A stretch of 64,000 bases of DNA, taken from positions 62,001 to 126,000 of the forward strand of contig JBBCIG010000015.1 in assembly GCA_037200685.1 (NCBI GenBank). Reading direction: 5' to 3'. Shown here one piece after another: positions 35,819-44,893 of the stretch (its first letter is position 1; each line of letters opens with the position of its first letter). Source of the stretch: JAJKIP01 sp037200685 (GTDB taxonomy: Bacteria > Bacteroidota > Bacteroidia > Chitinophagales > Chitinophagaceae). The notes under the pieces are model-generated. The model searched no databases and was not told where the DNA came from. It worked only from the letters and a program-made list of their open reading frames with translations. Made by a program: the position numbers and the translations under genes.

Positions 35819-36393
35819 ATGACTGACATAACTACAATGACTGATATAACTATAATGACGGATACAAACAGGCAATACGACGAAGCGATTTCATCCTGCA
35901 AAGAAATTTTTTTAAAGAAAACAAAGATTACGGAACGGCATGGCGGGTGCTGAGAACCATTTCAATCGTTGACCAGGTATTTATAAAGGCGCAACGTATC
36001 CGTACGATCCAGGAGAAAGGGCTGCAAAAAGTAATAGATGACACGGCGGGTGAATTCAAAGGAATTATTAATTATGCCGTGATCGGGTTGATACAGCTTG
36101 AATTGCCGGAAGGAACGCCGGAAGAAATGGATTTATCCAAAACAACTGCTTTATACGATCACTACGTTGCCGCAAGCAAACGGTTGATGGAGGATAAAAA
36201 TCATGATTATGGCGAAGCATGGCGCAGTATGAGCCAGGAAAGTTTTGTTGACCTGGTATTAATGAAGTTGCAGCGCATCCGCCAGATATTGACGAACGAA
36301 GGAAAAACATTGATCAGTGAAGGTATAGATGCCAATTATTATGATATCATCAACTATGGCGTTTTTGCATTGATATTAATGCCGGGGAAATGA
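35819..36393 (+). CDS. DUF1599 family protein (one frameshift)
   Basis: Around 190 residues. The product contains two copies of a helical DUF1599 unit: KDYGTAWRVLRTISIVDQVF, IKAQRIRTIQEKG and FKGIINYAVIGLIQLEL, then HDYGEAWRSMSQESFVDLVL, MKLQRIRQI and DIINYGVFALILM. The frame breaks near 35925, where AAGAAAACAAAG has one A too few. The start region has three ATGs 18 bp apart, created by a tandem repeat of ATGACTGATATAACTATA. In Bacteroidota this gene sits by folP and BT_3928-like genes, as here. Biochemical function unknown. Confidence 0.85.
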
Positions 36394-36447
36394 GAACTTT
36401 CACTTTGTAAAATAAATTCTCCCGTATCCTAATTTAAATACAAAACT

Positions 36448-36850
36448 ATGAAGCCATCTGTTACGATAGCACGACTCATTGTTGGGATACTGTTTATTTT
36501 CTCCGGTTTAATAAAAGCCAATGACCCCCTCAGCCTCAGCTATAAAATGCAGGAATTTTTTGAAATCTGGAATACCGGGTTGGCGAGTAGTTCTTTCTTT
36601 TTAAAAAATGGGTTGATCTCGGTTTTTGATTTGCTGCATGAGCATTCTTTATTCTTATCTATTGTAATGATCGCTTTTGAGATCATCGCAGGAGTCGCCT
36701 TACTCTTAGGTTGGAGAATGAAATTATTCAGCTGGCTGCTATTATTGCTGATTATCTTTTTTACATTCCTCACGGGCTACGCTTATTTATCCGGCAAGTT
36801 TAAAAACTGCGGATGCTTTGGCGATTGTATTCCTATTACCGTGGGCCGCA
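36448..36850 (+). pseudogene. BT_3928-like DoxX/MauE membrane protein, 3' part missing
   Basis: Begins MKPSVTIARLIVGILFIFSG and has MauE/DoxX-like membrane spans (FEIIAGVALLLGWRMKLFSW, LLLLIIFFTFLTGYAY) and the Cys motif KNCGCFGDCIPIT. In the BT_3928 family the chain then continues with more spans and a C-terminal domain. Here homology stops at CIPIT near 36840 and the following DNA encodes the tail of an unrelated dehydrogenase. The open frame itself runs on to 36987 with an unrelated tail. Read as a gene cut by deletion or by an assembly join. Confidence 0.7.
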
Positions 36851-37067
36851 GGAACAAGCCGGCTATTGCGTGGTTTTCCTTCCTTTCAAGGATAGTATGC
36901 CCAGCGGTGATTATGAAATTTTTGCAAATGGATTTGCAGGAGCGACTAAAACTCCTAATGGTGCGGCACACCGTCCTTGTGGTTTAACGCAAGGCAGTGA
37001 CGGCGCTTTGTATATTTCGGATGATCAGAACGGCAGGATATGGAAGGTTACTTATAAAGTGAAATAA
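36840..37067 (+). pseudogene. C-terminal fragment of PQQ-dependent sugar/sorbosone dehydrogenase
   Basis: In the frame running to 37067: EQAGYCVVFLPFKDSMPSGD, YEIFANGFAGATKTPNGAAH, RPCGLTQGSDGALYISDDQN, GRIWKVTYKVK. This is the last beta-propeller blade of the glucose/L-sorbosone dehydrogenase family (usually over 350 residues). No start or upstream blades are present; the fragment begins exactly where the DoxX/MauE gene loses homology. The real polypeptide, if any, would be in a different frame from the upstream gene. Confidence 0.75.
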
Positions 37068-37114
37068 AAGGTTTGATAATAGACAGGCGTTGAAAGAAAA
37101 AATATAATGATGAA

Positions 37115-38258
37115 ATGAAAAGGGTTTTATTCATAGACAGGGATGGCACATTGATCAATGAAGCTCCGCCAACTTACCAGCTTGATTCATTTGATAAGTT
37201 GGTTTTTTATCCGCATATGTTTGAATACATGGGCAGGATAGCCCGTGAGTTGGATTATGAGTTGGTGATGGTGACCAATCAGGATGGATTAGGAACAAAA
37301 AGTTTTCCTGAAGATACTTTCTGGCCATTACACAATCTTGTTATGAAAACATGGAGGGCGAAGGAATCGTTTTTTCAAAAGTATTAAATGACAAAACATT
37401 CGCCGCTGATAATGTACCTACAAGAAAAACCGGGAATTGGAATGTTTCCTGAATATCTTAATAATGCAGCGTACGATATTCCTAACTCTTATGTTATCGG
37501 TGACAGGATCACTGATATTCAATTAGCGAAAAATTTAGGATGTAAAGGAATCTGGTTGAATAATGATGCTGCTCTTGGTGGAAGTGAAATAAAGATAAAG
37601 CGGAAGAATTAAGAAAAACGACGGTTGCCTTAGAAACAACGGCATGGAGTGATATTTATTCCTTTCTTAAACTGGGATTAAGACAAGTAAAGCATGAACG
37701 CAACACCAATGAAACAAAGATCAGCATTGAATTAAATCTTGATGGAAGCGGTAAGGCTGCTATTTCGACCGGTATTGGTTTTTTTGATCATATGCTTGAG
37801 CAGATAGCAAGACATGGCAAGCTGGATTTAAATATTCAATGTAAAGGAGACCTGCATATTGATGAGCATCATACGATTGAAGATACGGGAATTTGCATTG
37901 GGAGAAGCCATTCGCAAAAGGCTTGGTTGATAAGAAAGGAATGGAGCGATACGGTTTTGCATTACCCATGGATGAAGCGGAAGCAAAAGTGCTGATTGAT
38001 TTCGGCGGAAGAAACTGGCTGGTATGGAATACAGAGTTTAAAAGAGAAAAAGTAGGGGAAATGCCAACGGAAATGTTCTTTCATTTTTTTAAATCATTCA
38101 GCGATGCCGCGAAGTGTAATTTAAATATAGAATGCAAAGGGGAAAACGAACATCATAAAATAGAAGCCATCTTTAAAGCATTTGCCAAAGCCATTCGCAT
38201 GGCGGTAAAAAAAGATCCATTCAGTAATTATTTGCCAAGTACGAAAGGAGTTTTGTAG
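37115..38258 (+). CDS. hisB: HisB: histidinol-phosphatase / imidazoleglycerol-phosphate dehydratase (about five frameshifts)
   Basis: A bifunctional enzyme of about 380 residues. N-terminal HAD phosphatase: VLFIDRDGTLINE, MVTNQDGLGT, VIGDRITDIQLAKNLG. C-terminal dehydratase: TGIGFFDHMLEQIARHG, LHIDEHHTIEDTG, KKGMERYGFALPMDEA, FHFFKSFSDAA and ENEHHKIEAIFKAFAKA (metal-binding His clusters). Frame breaks occur near 37350, 37425 (one extra A in AGAAAAACC), 37593 (missing A), 37892 (extra T) and 37915 (extra A). Each repairs with one base. It catalyses the dehydratase and phosphatase steps of histidine synthesis. First gene of a cluster with hisH, hisA, hisF and hisIE. Confidence 0.92.
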
Positions 38259-38260
38259 GA

Positions 38261-38848
38261 ATGAATGTTGTGTTGATAAAATATAATGCCGGAAATATTC
38301 AATCTGTTTTATACGCATTGGAAAGAATTGGTATTTCAGCAACTGTCACAGATAATCATGAGCTGATCCGGTCGGCGGATAAAGTTTTATTTCCAGGAGT
38401 TGGCGAAGCCTTCAGTGCTATGCAAAGCTTGAAAGAAAAAAATCTCGATCAGCTTATTAAAGAATTAAAACAGCCGGTATTGGGTATTTGTGTTGGATTG
38501 CAGTTGATGTGTTCGCATTCTGAAGAAAGAGATACAAAAGGCATTGGGATTTTTGATGTGAAAGTGAAAAAATTTCCTACTGACTGCTTTAAAGTGCCAC
38601 AGATTGGTTGGAATGATATTTATAATTTAAAATCTGATTTATTCCAGGGCGTAAAAGAAAACAGCTATGTTTATTTTGTACATAGTTATTATGCGGAAAT
38701 GAGCGACGATACAATCGCAGTGGCAGATTATATACTAGAATACAGTGCAGCTTTACATAAAGATAATTTTTACGGGGTCCAGTTTCACACAGAGAAAAGT
38801 GCGGATATCGGTGAAAAGATCCTTAGAAATTTTATTGCTTTAAAATAA
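38261..38848 (+). CDS. hisH: Imidazole glycerol phosphate synthase glutaminase subunit
   Basis: 195 residues, class I glutamine amidotransferase. Nucleophile Cys is in LGICVGLQLM (residue about 77-85) and the His/Glu pair in GVQFHTEKS at the C-terminus; the N-terminal strand is VVLIKYNAGNIQSV. It supplies ammonia to HisF. Starts 3 bp after the hisB stop and is followed by hisA after 5 bp. Intact. Confidence 0.95.
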   Translation: MNVVLIKYNAGNIQSVLYALERIGISATVTDNHELIRSADKVLFPGVGEAFSAMQSLKEKNLDQLIKELKQPVLGICVGLQLMCSHSEERDTKGIGIFDVKVKKFPTDCFKVPQIGWNDIYNLKSDLFQGVKENSYVYFVHSYYAEMSDDTIAVADYILEYSAALHKDNFYGVQFHTEKSADIGEKILRNFIALK

Positions 38849-38853
38849 ATAGT

Positions 38854-39573
38854 GTGGATATTATTCCTGCGATTGATATTATAGATGGTAAATGCGTAAG
38901 GTTGACGCAGGGTGATTATTCCCAGAAGAAAATTTACAATGAACATCCGCTGGAAGTCGCTAAGGAATTTGAAGATGCGGGATTGAAGCGATTACATCTT
39001 GTGGATCTCGATGGCGCAAAGGCCGGCGCTGTGAAGAATTGGAAAGTATTGGAAACAATTGCTGGCAAAACATCTTTAGTTATTGATTTTGGCGGCGGAA
39101 TAAAAACCGAAAAAGATGTGCATGTCGTTTTTAATTCAGGGGCGACTCTTGCTACAGTAGGAAGTATTGCAGTAAAAGATGAAAATGAATTTGTGAAATG
39201 GCTTTCATCATTCGGCGCTGATAAATTTTTATTGGGCGCTGATGTAAAAAACGAAAAGATAGCAGTCGCCGGCTGGCAGGAAACAACGGATATATGGATC
39301 TATGATTTTATTGAGAAATATATTCAGCATGGAATAAGCCAATTGTTCTGTACGGATGTAAGTAAAGATGGAAAATTGGAAGGCCCGGCGGTTGATTTAT
39401 ATAAAAGTATTGTTGAAAAATTTAAGGGGTTATATTTTGTAGCCAGCGGCGGAGTGAGTTCGATGAAGGATTTGGATGAATTGCAAAACGCCGGTTGCAA
39501 AGGGGCGATAGTTGGTAAGGCCATTTACGAAAACAGGATCAGACTCGGAGAAATTAAAAAATTCATTGAATAA
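38854..39573 (+). CDS. hisA: ProFAR isomerase (HisA)
   Basis: 239 residues from a GTG start, (beta/alpha)8 barrel with DIIPAIDIIDGKCVRLTQGDY (catalytic Asp), VDLDGAKAG, LVIDFGGGIK (phosphate loop), FCTDVSKDGKLEGPA and FVASGGVSSMKDL. It isomerises ProFAR to PRFAR. Its stop overlaps the hisF ATG (TAATG), a sign of coupling. Confidence 0.96.
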   Translation: MDIIPAIDIIDGKCVRLTQGDYSQKKIYNEHPLEVAKEFEDAGLKRLHLVDLDGAKAGAVKNWKVLETIAGKTSLVIDFGGGIKTEKDVHVVFNSGATLATVGSIAVKDENEFVKWLSSFGADKFLLGADVKNEKIAVAGWQETTDIWIYDFIEKYIQHGISQLFCTDVSKDGKLEGPAVDLYKSIVEKFKGLYFVASGGVSSMKDLDELQNAGCKGAIVGKAIYENRIRLGEIKKFIE

Positions 39574-40330
39574 TGCTGACGAAACGGATCATACCCTGTC
39601 TCGACATTAAAGATGGCCGTACCGTAAAGGGAACCAACTTTATTGATCTGCGTGATGCGGGTGATCCCGTAGAGCTGGGTGCATTGTATGCCCAGGAAGG
39701 AGCGGATGAACTGGTTTTTTTAGATATCACGGCGACTGTAGAGAAAAGAAAAACCTTAAGTGAATTAGCAAAAAGTATTGCGAGAAATGTAAATATCCCT
39801 TTTACTGTTGGCGGTGGCGTTAGTTCTGTTGAAGATGCCTCTGTATTATTAAGTAGCGGCGCTGATAAAGTTTCAATTAATACAGCTGCCTTCAAAAGGC
39901 CTCAATTGATCACTGAACTTGCAAAAGAATTTGGTAACCAGTTTGTCGTACTGGCGATTGACACCAAAATGGAAGAGGACGGTGAATGGTATGTGTATCT
40001 GAATGGTGGCCGCACCAAAACTGATTTTAAATGTTTCGATTGGGCGAAGCAGGCTGTTAATGCAGGAGCGGGAGAAATCCTGCTGACATCCATGAATAAT
40101 GATGGTACAAAGGCCGGGTTTGCATTAAGCATTACAAAAAAATTAGCTGAGAATTTATCTGTGCCGGTAATTGCCAGTGGTGGCGGGGGCACGATGCAAC
40201 ATTTTGTCGATGTATTCAGAGAAGCTAATGCAGATGGGCTTTAGCAGCCAGTATTTTTCATTTTAAAGAAATCGACATACCAAATTTAAAAAGATATTTG
40301 AAGAAAAAATCTATTGCTGTAAGAAATTAA
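39573..40330 (+). CDS. hisF: Imidazole glycerol phosphate synthase cyclase subunit (one frameshift)
   Basis: 252 residues when one missing base near 40236 (GCAGATGGGCTTTAG) is allowed. Motifs: RIIPCLDIKDGRTVKGTNF (Asp11), PFTVGGGVSS, VLAIDTKM (Asp130), ILLTSMNNDGTKAGF and VIASGGGGTMQHF. After the shift it ends ASIFHFKEIDIPNLKRYL. It forms the IGP ring with AICAR release, using ammonia from HisH. ATG overlaps the hisA stop. Confidence 0.95.
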
Positions 40331-40336
40331 TGAATA

Positions 40337-40933
40337 ATGACTATTGATTTTTCTAAATATACTGATGGGCTTGTTCCCGCTATCATCCAGGATGTAGTCA
40401 CGGGAAAAGTGCTCATGCTGGGTTTTATGAATGAAGAGGCGTTAAAGAAAACACAGGAAATTAAGCAAGTGACTTTTTACAGCCGCAGTAAAAAAAGATT
40501 ATGGACAAAAGGAGAGGAATCCGGTAATTTTTTAGAATTAAGAAGCATACTGGTTGATTGCGATAACGATACCTTATTAATAAAAGCCCATCCGGTGGGC
40601 CCGGTTTGTCATACAGGAGCTGATACTTGCTTTAATGAAGAAAATATAGCAGGAGACTTTCTTTTAGCATTACAGAAAATAATTCAACAACGCCAGTCCG
40701 AGCCTTCCGATCAATCCTATACCTCCGGTCTTTTTAAAAAAGGAATGAATGCTATTGCGCAAAAAGTAGGAGAGGAAGCTATCGAATTGGTGATTGAATC
40801 AAAAGACAACAATAACGAACGTTTCTTAAATGAGGCGGCCGATTTGTTATTTCATTATTTTATATTATTGCAGGCAAAAGGTTTTTCATTAACTGATGTA
40901 ACCAAAATATTGGAACAGCGGCATAAAAAATAA
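40337..40933 (+). CDS. hisIE: Bifunctional phosphoribosyl-AMP cyclohydrolase / phosphoribosyl-ATP pyrophosphatase
   Basis: 198 residues. N-terminal HisI: VLMLGFMNEEALKKT, TFYSRSKKRLWTKGEESGN, CDNDTL and CHTGADTCF (zinc site). C-terminal HisE from about residue 112: MNAIAQKVGEEAIELVIES, LNEAADLLFHYFILL. It carries out two early steps of histidine synthesis. Last gene of the cluster, 6 bp after hisF. Confidence 0.95.
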   Translation: MTIDFSKYTDGLVPAIIQDVVTGKVLMLGFMNEEALKKTQEIKQVTFYSRSKKRLWTKGEESGNFLELRSILVDCDNDTLLIKAHPVGPVCHTGADTCFNEENIAGDFLLALQKIIQQRQSEPSDQSYTSGLFKKGMNAIAQKVGEEAIELVIESKDNNNERFLNEAADLLFHYFILLQAKGFSLTDVTKILEQRHKK

Positions 40934-40984
40934 GTTCGGTAAAATTAGTGACCAAGTCAGGTTTCTTTTCTTCATATTTGCGCT

Positions 40985-42894
40985 ATGAAAAAGTTACTAA
41001 CTGCTTTTATCATTTTGCTTTCATTATATACATCGGCGCAGCAGCAGGAAGAAACTGTCTTAGATCCTGTTACTGTCAGCGCTTCATTAATAGCAAAACC
41101 AGTTTCCCAAACAGGAAGAAATATTGTTACGATTAAAGGGAATGAATTTTCAAATTTACCTGTTAACTCAGTTGATGAATTATTGCGTTACCTGCCGGGA
41201 GTAGAAGTACAGATGCGCGGGCCCATGGGTTCACAAAGTGATATTGTTATCCGCGGCGGCACTTTTCAGCAGGTATTGGTGATTATGGATGGAGTTAGGT
41301 TGAATGATCCCAATACCGGTCATTTTAGCAGCTATATACCAATCGTACCATCAGAGATTGAACGTATCGAAATATTGAAAGGTGCGTCCTCTGCAATTTA
41401 TGGTTCAGATGCTGTCGGAGGGGTTATTAATATTATTACAAAAACATTTACAGCGAAACCCTTTCAGCATAAACTACAGTTATCTGCTGAGGGAGCGATC
41501 GGTCAGTATAAATTAGCGAATGCGAATGCCGGCGCTTTTTGGCAGGACAACAAGTCAGCCGTAGCAGCAGGATTTCTTAGCAACAATACAAATGGACAAT
41601 TGCAAAGAGGCGCAAGAGGATTTGCATATAACAATACAGCTTCCTTATCGTTCAGCCATTATTTCAGCGATAATTTACAACTGGCTATTCGTACCAGTTA
41701 TGATAGCCGTGATTTTTCAGCACAAAATTTTTATACCACTTTCGCAAGTGATACAGCTACTGAAAAAGTAAAAACATTCTGGAGCCAGGCAAGATTAAGC
41801 TATACGAAAGACAAACATCATGTTTCTATAGATGCTGGTTGGAAAAATGCAAAGGATAATTATCTTTTCAATAAACCATCTATTGAAAACGAAAATAAAA
41901 GTTCACTGCTGCAAACAACCGTTTCCGACGAATGGAAAATAAATAATCAAACAATACTTGTTAGCGGTATACAACTGATCAACAAAAGCATCCGTTCTAA
42001 TGACAGGGGCGACCATCAACTTTTTCAGACGGCGGCTTTTCTTATTTTAAATAAAACTATAAAGGACTTTACTTTCAACCCGGCCTTGCGTATTGACTGG
42101 AACGAAAAAAGAGGAGCGGAGCTGGTGCCGCAGGTAAATCTTTCCTGGAAAAAGAATAAAGTGCAATTGCGGGGAAGCGCCGGAAAAACAATCCGTGATG
42201 CTGATTTCACCGAACGGTACAATAATTATAATAAACCTATTGTTACAGGTGGAAGTATTGGTGATCCTGACCTGGAAGCCGAACGATCATTCAGTTACGA
42301 GGCTGGCATAGATTATTTCGCCTCAAAAAGCATAAAGATAGCAGGCACTTTTTTCCAGCGCTTTCAAAAACGATTGATTGATTATGTATCTACTCCTTAT
42401 GCCAGTATGCCCAGAAAAGATAATCTGGTTCCTGGTAATACTTACGCACTGGCGAAAAATATTTCGAAGGTGAATACATCCGGCGGGGAATTGGATATTC
42501 AATTCAATACAAATATCAGTACCACTAATAAGATATACGCTGGCCTGGGAATTGTGTGGCTTTACAGCAGTAGCAGCAATGCAACACCATCTTTTTATAT
42601 TTCTTCGCATGCACGCTTTATGACCAATTTCTTTTTTGAATATGCCAGTGGCCCCTTTTCAATTGCCTTCAACGGAATCTATAAGCAACACCCCGTGCGG
42701 CAAGTGCTATTAATACAAGCATTTCAAAAGATTATTTCTTGTTAAATACAAAAGCGGCCGTAGCAGTATGGCGAAAATTGAAACTATTTATCCAGGTAAA
42801 TAATGTGTTTGATGAGAAATATAGTGATCTGCTCGGCGCAGTTATGCCTGGCCAATGGCTTTTAACTGGAGTAAACTATAGTTTTACGAGATAA
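40985..42894 (+). CDS. TonB-dependent receptor, BtuB/FepA-like (frameshifted near C-terminus)
   Basis: Signal peptide ending YTSAQ, a TonB-box-like ETVLDPVTVSA segment, and a plug domain (RNIVTIKGNEFSNLPVNSVD, ELLRYLPGVEVQMRGPMGSQ, SDIVIRGGTFQQVLVIMDGV, NDPNTGHF, ILKGASSAIYGSDAVGG). The barrel runs to a shift near 42700. After it, ASAINTSISKDYFLLNTKAA, KLFIQVNNVFDEKYSDLLGA and GVNYSFTR complete the last strands, about 636 residues. Fits BtuB/cirA-type receptors without a CarboxypepD domain. No cobalamin riboswitch is visible upstream, so cobalamin as substrate is not supported. Confidence 0.87.
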
Positions 42895-43077
42895 TATCCG
42901 GACATTTACTATCAGCTCTTTTTAATTATAGTAATCATGTGAAATAAATTAAGTGGAATCTCTTACAAAATGTGATTAGTGGAAGAAATCTTTTGATAAA
43001 AATGTCTTTATTCATTTCTTTTGCATAAATTATATGTTATTGAGCCTTATCATTTAACGCACAAGCCCCAAGTCCAC

Positions 43078-43713
43078 ATGGAAAAAATTACAATTTTACT
43101 CGTAGACGACCACAAGCTGATCAGGGATTCTTGGGCGTTTATTCTTAATAGCGATCCAAGGTTTAACGTCGTTGCCGAAACAGATTCCGGGGAAGAGGCG
43201 ATTACACTTGCCCAGGAAAAAAAACCGCAGATCATTCTGATGGATGTGAATATGACCCCGCTCAACGGGTTTGATGCTACCAAGCAAATCCAAAGAGTAT
43301 CGCCAGATTCAAAGGTCATTGGTGTTTCAATGCATTCCATGCCGGCCTATGCAAAACGAATGTTGCAGTTAGGTGCGATGGGTTATGTTACCAAAAATTC
43401 TTCCAAACAGGAAATGATCAATGCGATAGTAGAAGTAAATAATGGTAAAAAATATATCTGCGAAGAAGTAAAAAATATTCTTGCACAACAGGAACTAGAT
43501 GAGGATTCTGGCGTAGCGGATATGAACTCTTTATCACGCCGGGAAATTGATATTGTAAAACTCCTCAAAGAAGGATTGTCCTCAAAAGAAATCGCATTAC
43601 AATTGGATATCTCTCTCAAAACAGTGGAAGTACATCGTTACAATATTCTTAAGAAATTAAAATTGAAGAATACGGCAGCGCTTGTAAATTTCATCAATAC
43701 AAAAGGCCTTTAA
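43078..43713 (+). CDS. NarL/FixJ-type response regulator with LuxR HTH
   Basis: 211 residues from ATG 43078. The receiver domain (ITILLVDDHKLIRDS; phospho-Asp in IILMDVNMTPLNG; Lys in MGYVTKNSSKQEM) is followed by a LuxR-type helix-turn-helix (about 150-205: LSRREIDIVKLLKEGLSSKE, IALQLDISLKTVEVHRYNIL). A DNA-binding two-component regulator. No histidine kinase is adjacent and the target is unknown. Followed on the other strand by a tiny lipoprotein. Confidence 0.92.
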   Translation: MEKITILLVDDHKLIRDSWAFILNSDPRFNVVAETDSGEEAITLAQEKKPQIILMDVNMTPLNGFDATKQIQRVSPDSKVIGVSMHSMPAYAKRMLQLGAMGYVTKNSSKQEMINAIVEVNNGKKYICEEVKNILAQQELDEDSGVADMNSLSRREIDIVKLLKEGLSSKEIALQLDISLKTVEVHRYNILKKLKLKNTAALVNFINTKGL

Positions 43714-43732
43714 AAAGAAAAGGAAATAGATT

Positions 43733-43858
43733 TTATCCCCTGAACCTATAATTCGATTGTGGATTAGCCGGGCAACCGGATTTCCTGCTGGAATAACAGG
43801 ATGAAGCAATAATTGCTATTACGACGAGCATCAGTGCAAAGAGGGGCATTTTTTTCAT
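43733..43858 (-). CDS. Tiny lipoprotein (41 residues)
   Basis: Reads MKKMPLFALMLVVIAIIASS then CYSSRKSGCPANPQSNYRFR and a final G. It has a clear lipoprotein signal (IIASSC) and a 20-residue mature peptide with a second Cys. Similar SCYSSRKSGCPANP-type mini-lipoproteins are frequent in Chitinophagaceae genomes from memory; that statement is background, not a search result. It is too short for ordinary gene calling. Convergent with the response regulator, with 19 bp between the two stops. Confidence 0.7.
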   Translation of the reverse strand: MKKMPLFALMLVVIAIIASSCYSSRKSGCPANPQSNYRFRG

Positions 43859-44039
43859 TTCTGAGATAGGTTTGACTTTGATTTGAAACGAAAAATTACT
43901 CCATTTATTTCACATATGCAAGCTCCACAAACCAGCTTTAACAGTTATTAACTGATAATCAGGCAGGCACACGCATCTCATCCGTTCATTTTAATAAAAA
44001 CTGCTATCTTTATTTCTAATTATAAAGAATTCAGATCCG

Positions 44040-44807
44040 ATGTTGAAGTTGACCAAACCGATTGCCTTTATTGACCTGGAAACTACCGGCACTAACCTGG
44101 GCACAGACCGTATCGTTGAGATAGCTATAGTGAAAATTCTTCCCGACGGAAATAAAAGTGTGAAGCGAAAGCTCATTAACCCGGAAATGCCCATTCCCAA
44201 ACCATCAAGCGATATTCATGGCATTACCGATGAAATGGTAAAAGACGCACCTACTTTTAGACAGGTTGCGAATGAATTCAAACAGGTATTGGATAGTTGT
44301 GATATTGGTGGTTACAACAGTAACCGTTTTGATATCCCCATGTTGATGGAAGAATTCCTGAGAGTGGAAGTGGAGTTTGATATGAAAGGCAGAAGGCTGG
44401 TGGATGTACAGAAAATATTTCACCAGATGGAGCCGCGTACACTCAGCGCTGCGTATAAATTTTATTGCAGCAAAAACCTCGAAGGGGCTCACAGTGCGGA
44501 AGTCGATGCTTCTGCTACTTATGAAATATTAGAGGCGCAATTGGAAAAGTATACGGCGCTTGGAGAAACGGTTGATTCTATAATAAAGACGATTGGTGAA
44601 GATATCATCGTTGATTTTGCCAGGAGATTTATTATGGAAAATGGGGTAGAAGTTTTCAATTTTGGCAAGTTCAAAGGCCGGTCTGTAGCTTCGGTATTAA
44701 AGTCCGAGCCGCAATACTACGATTGGATGATGAAAGGCGATTTTCCCCAGCACACCAAACTAAAGCTTACAGAAATATACACCCGGACGATGCTGAAAAA
44801 GGCCTGA
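44040..44807 (+). CDS. DEDDh 3'-5' exonuclease, DnaQ/epsilon-like
   Basis: 255 residues. Exo I IAFIDLETTGTNLG (Asp and Glu), Exo II GYNSNRFDIPML (Asp), and Exo III HSAEVDASATYEIL (His and Asp) are all present. The C-terminal 60 residues (FNFGKFKGRSVASVLKSEPQ, YYDWMMKGDFPQHTK) form the small DUF3820-like module often fused to exonucleases of this phylum. It probably proofreads or trims DNA or RNA ends. A monocistronic context gives no more. Confidence 0.9.
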   Translation: MLKLTKPIAFIDLETTGTNLGTDRIVEIAIVKILPDGNKSVKRKLINPEMPIPKPSSDIHGITDEMVKDAPTFRQVANEFKQVLDSCDIGGYNSNRFDIPMLMEEFLRVEVEFDMKGRRLVDVQKIFHQMEPRTLSAAYKFYCSKNLEGAHSAEVDASATYEILEAQLEKYTALGETVDSIIKTIGEDIIVDFARRFIMENGVEVFNFGKFKGRSVASVLKSEPQYYDWMMKGDFPQHTKLKLTEIYTRTMLKKA

Positions 44808-44893
44808 CCTTCCGATGGTCCTTTTCTGGATATTTTTTAACAAACATCTTCGGTGTTTTTCGTAAATTCGTAGGCTATAGGAAGTAATACATT

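Noticed and set aside
35810..35880. Short tandem repeat as a CRISPR remnant
   Set aside because: The units are contiguous, 18 bp, in frame and start with ATG. There are no spacers.
40930..40985. Cobalamin riboswitch before the BtuB-like receptor
   Set aside because: The gap to hisIE is only about 50 bp and holds no B12-box-like sequence.
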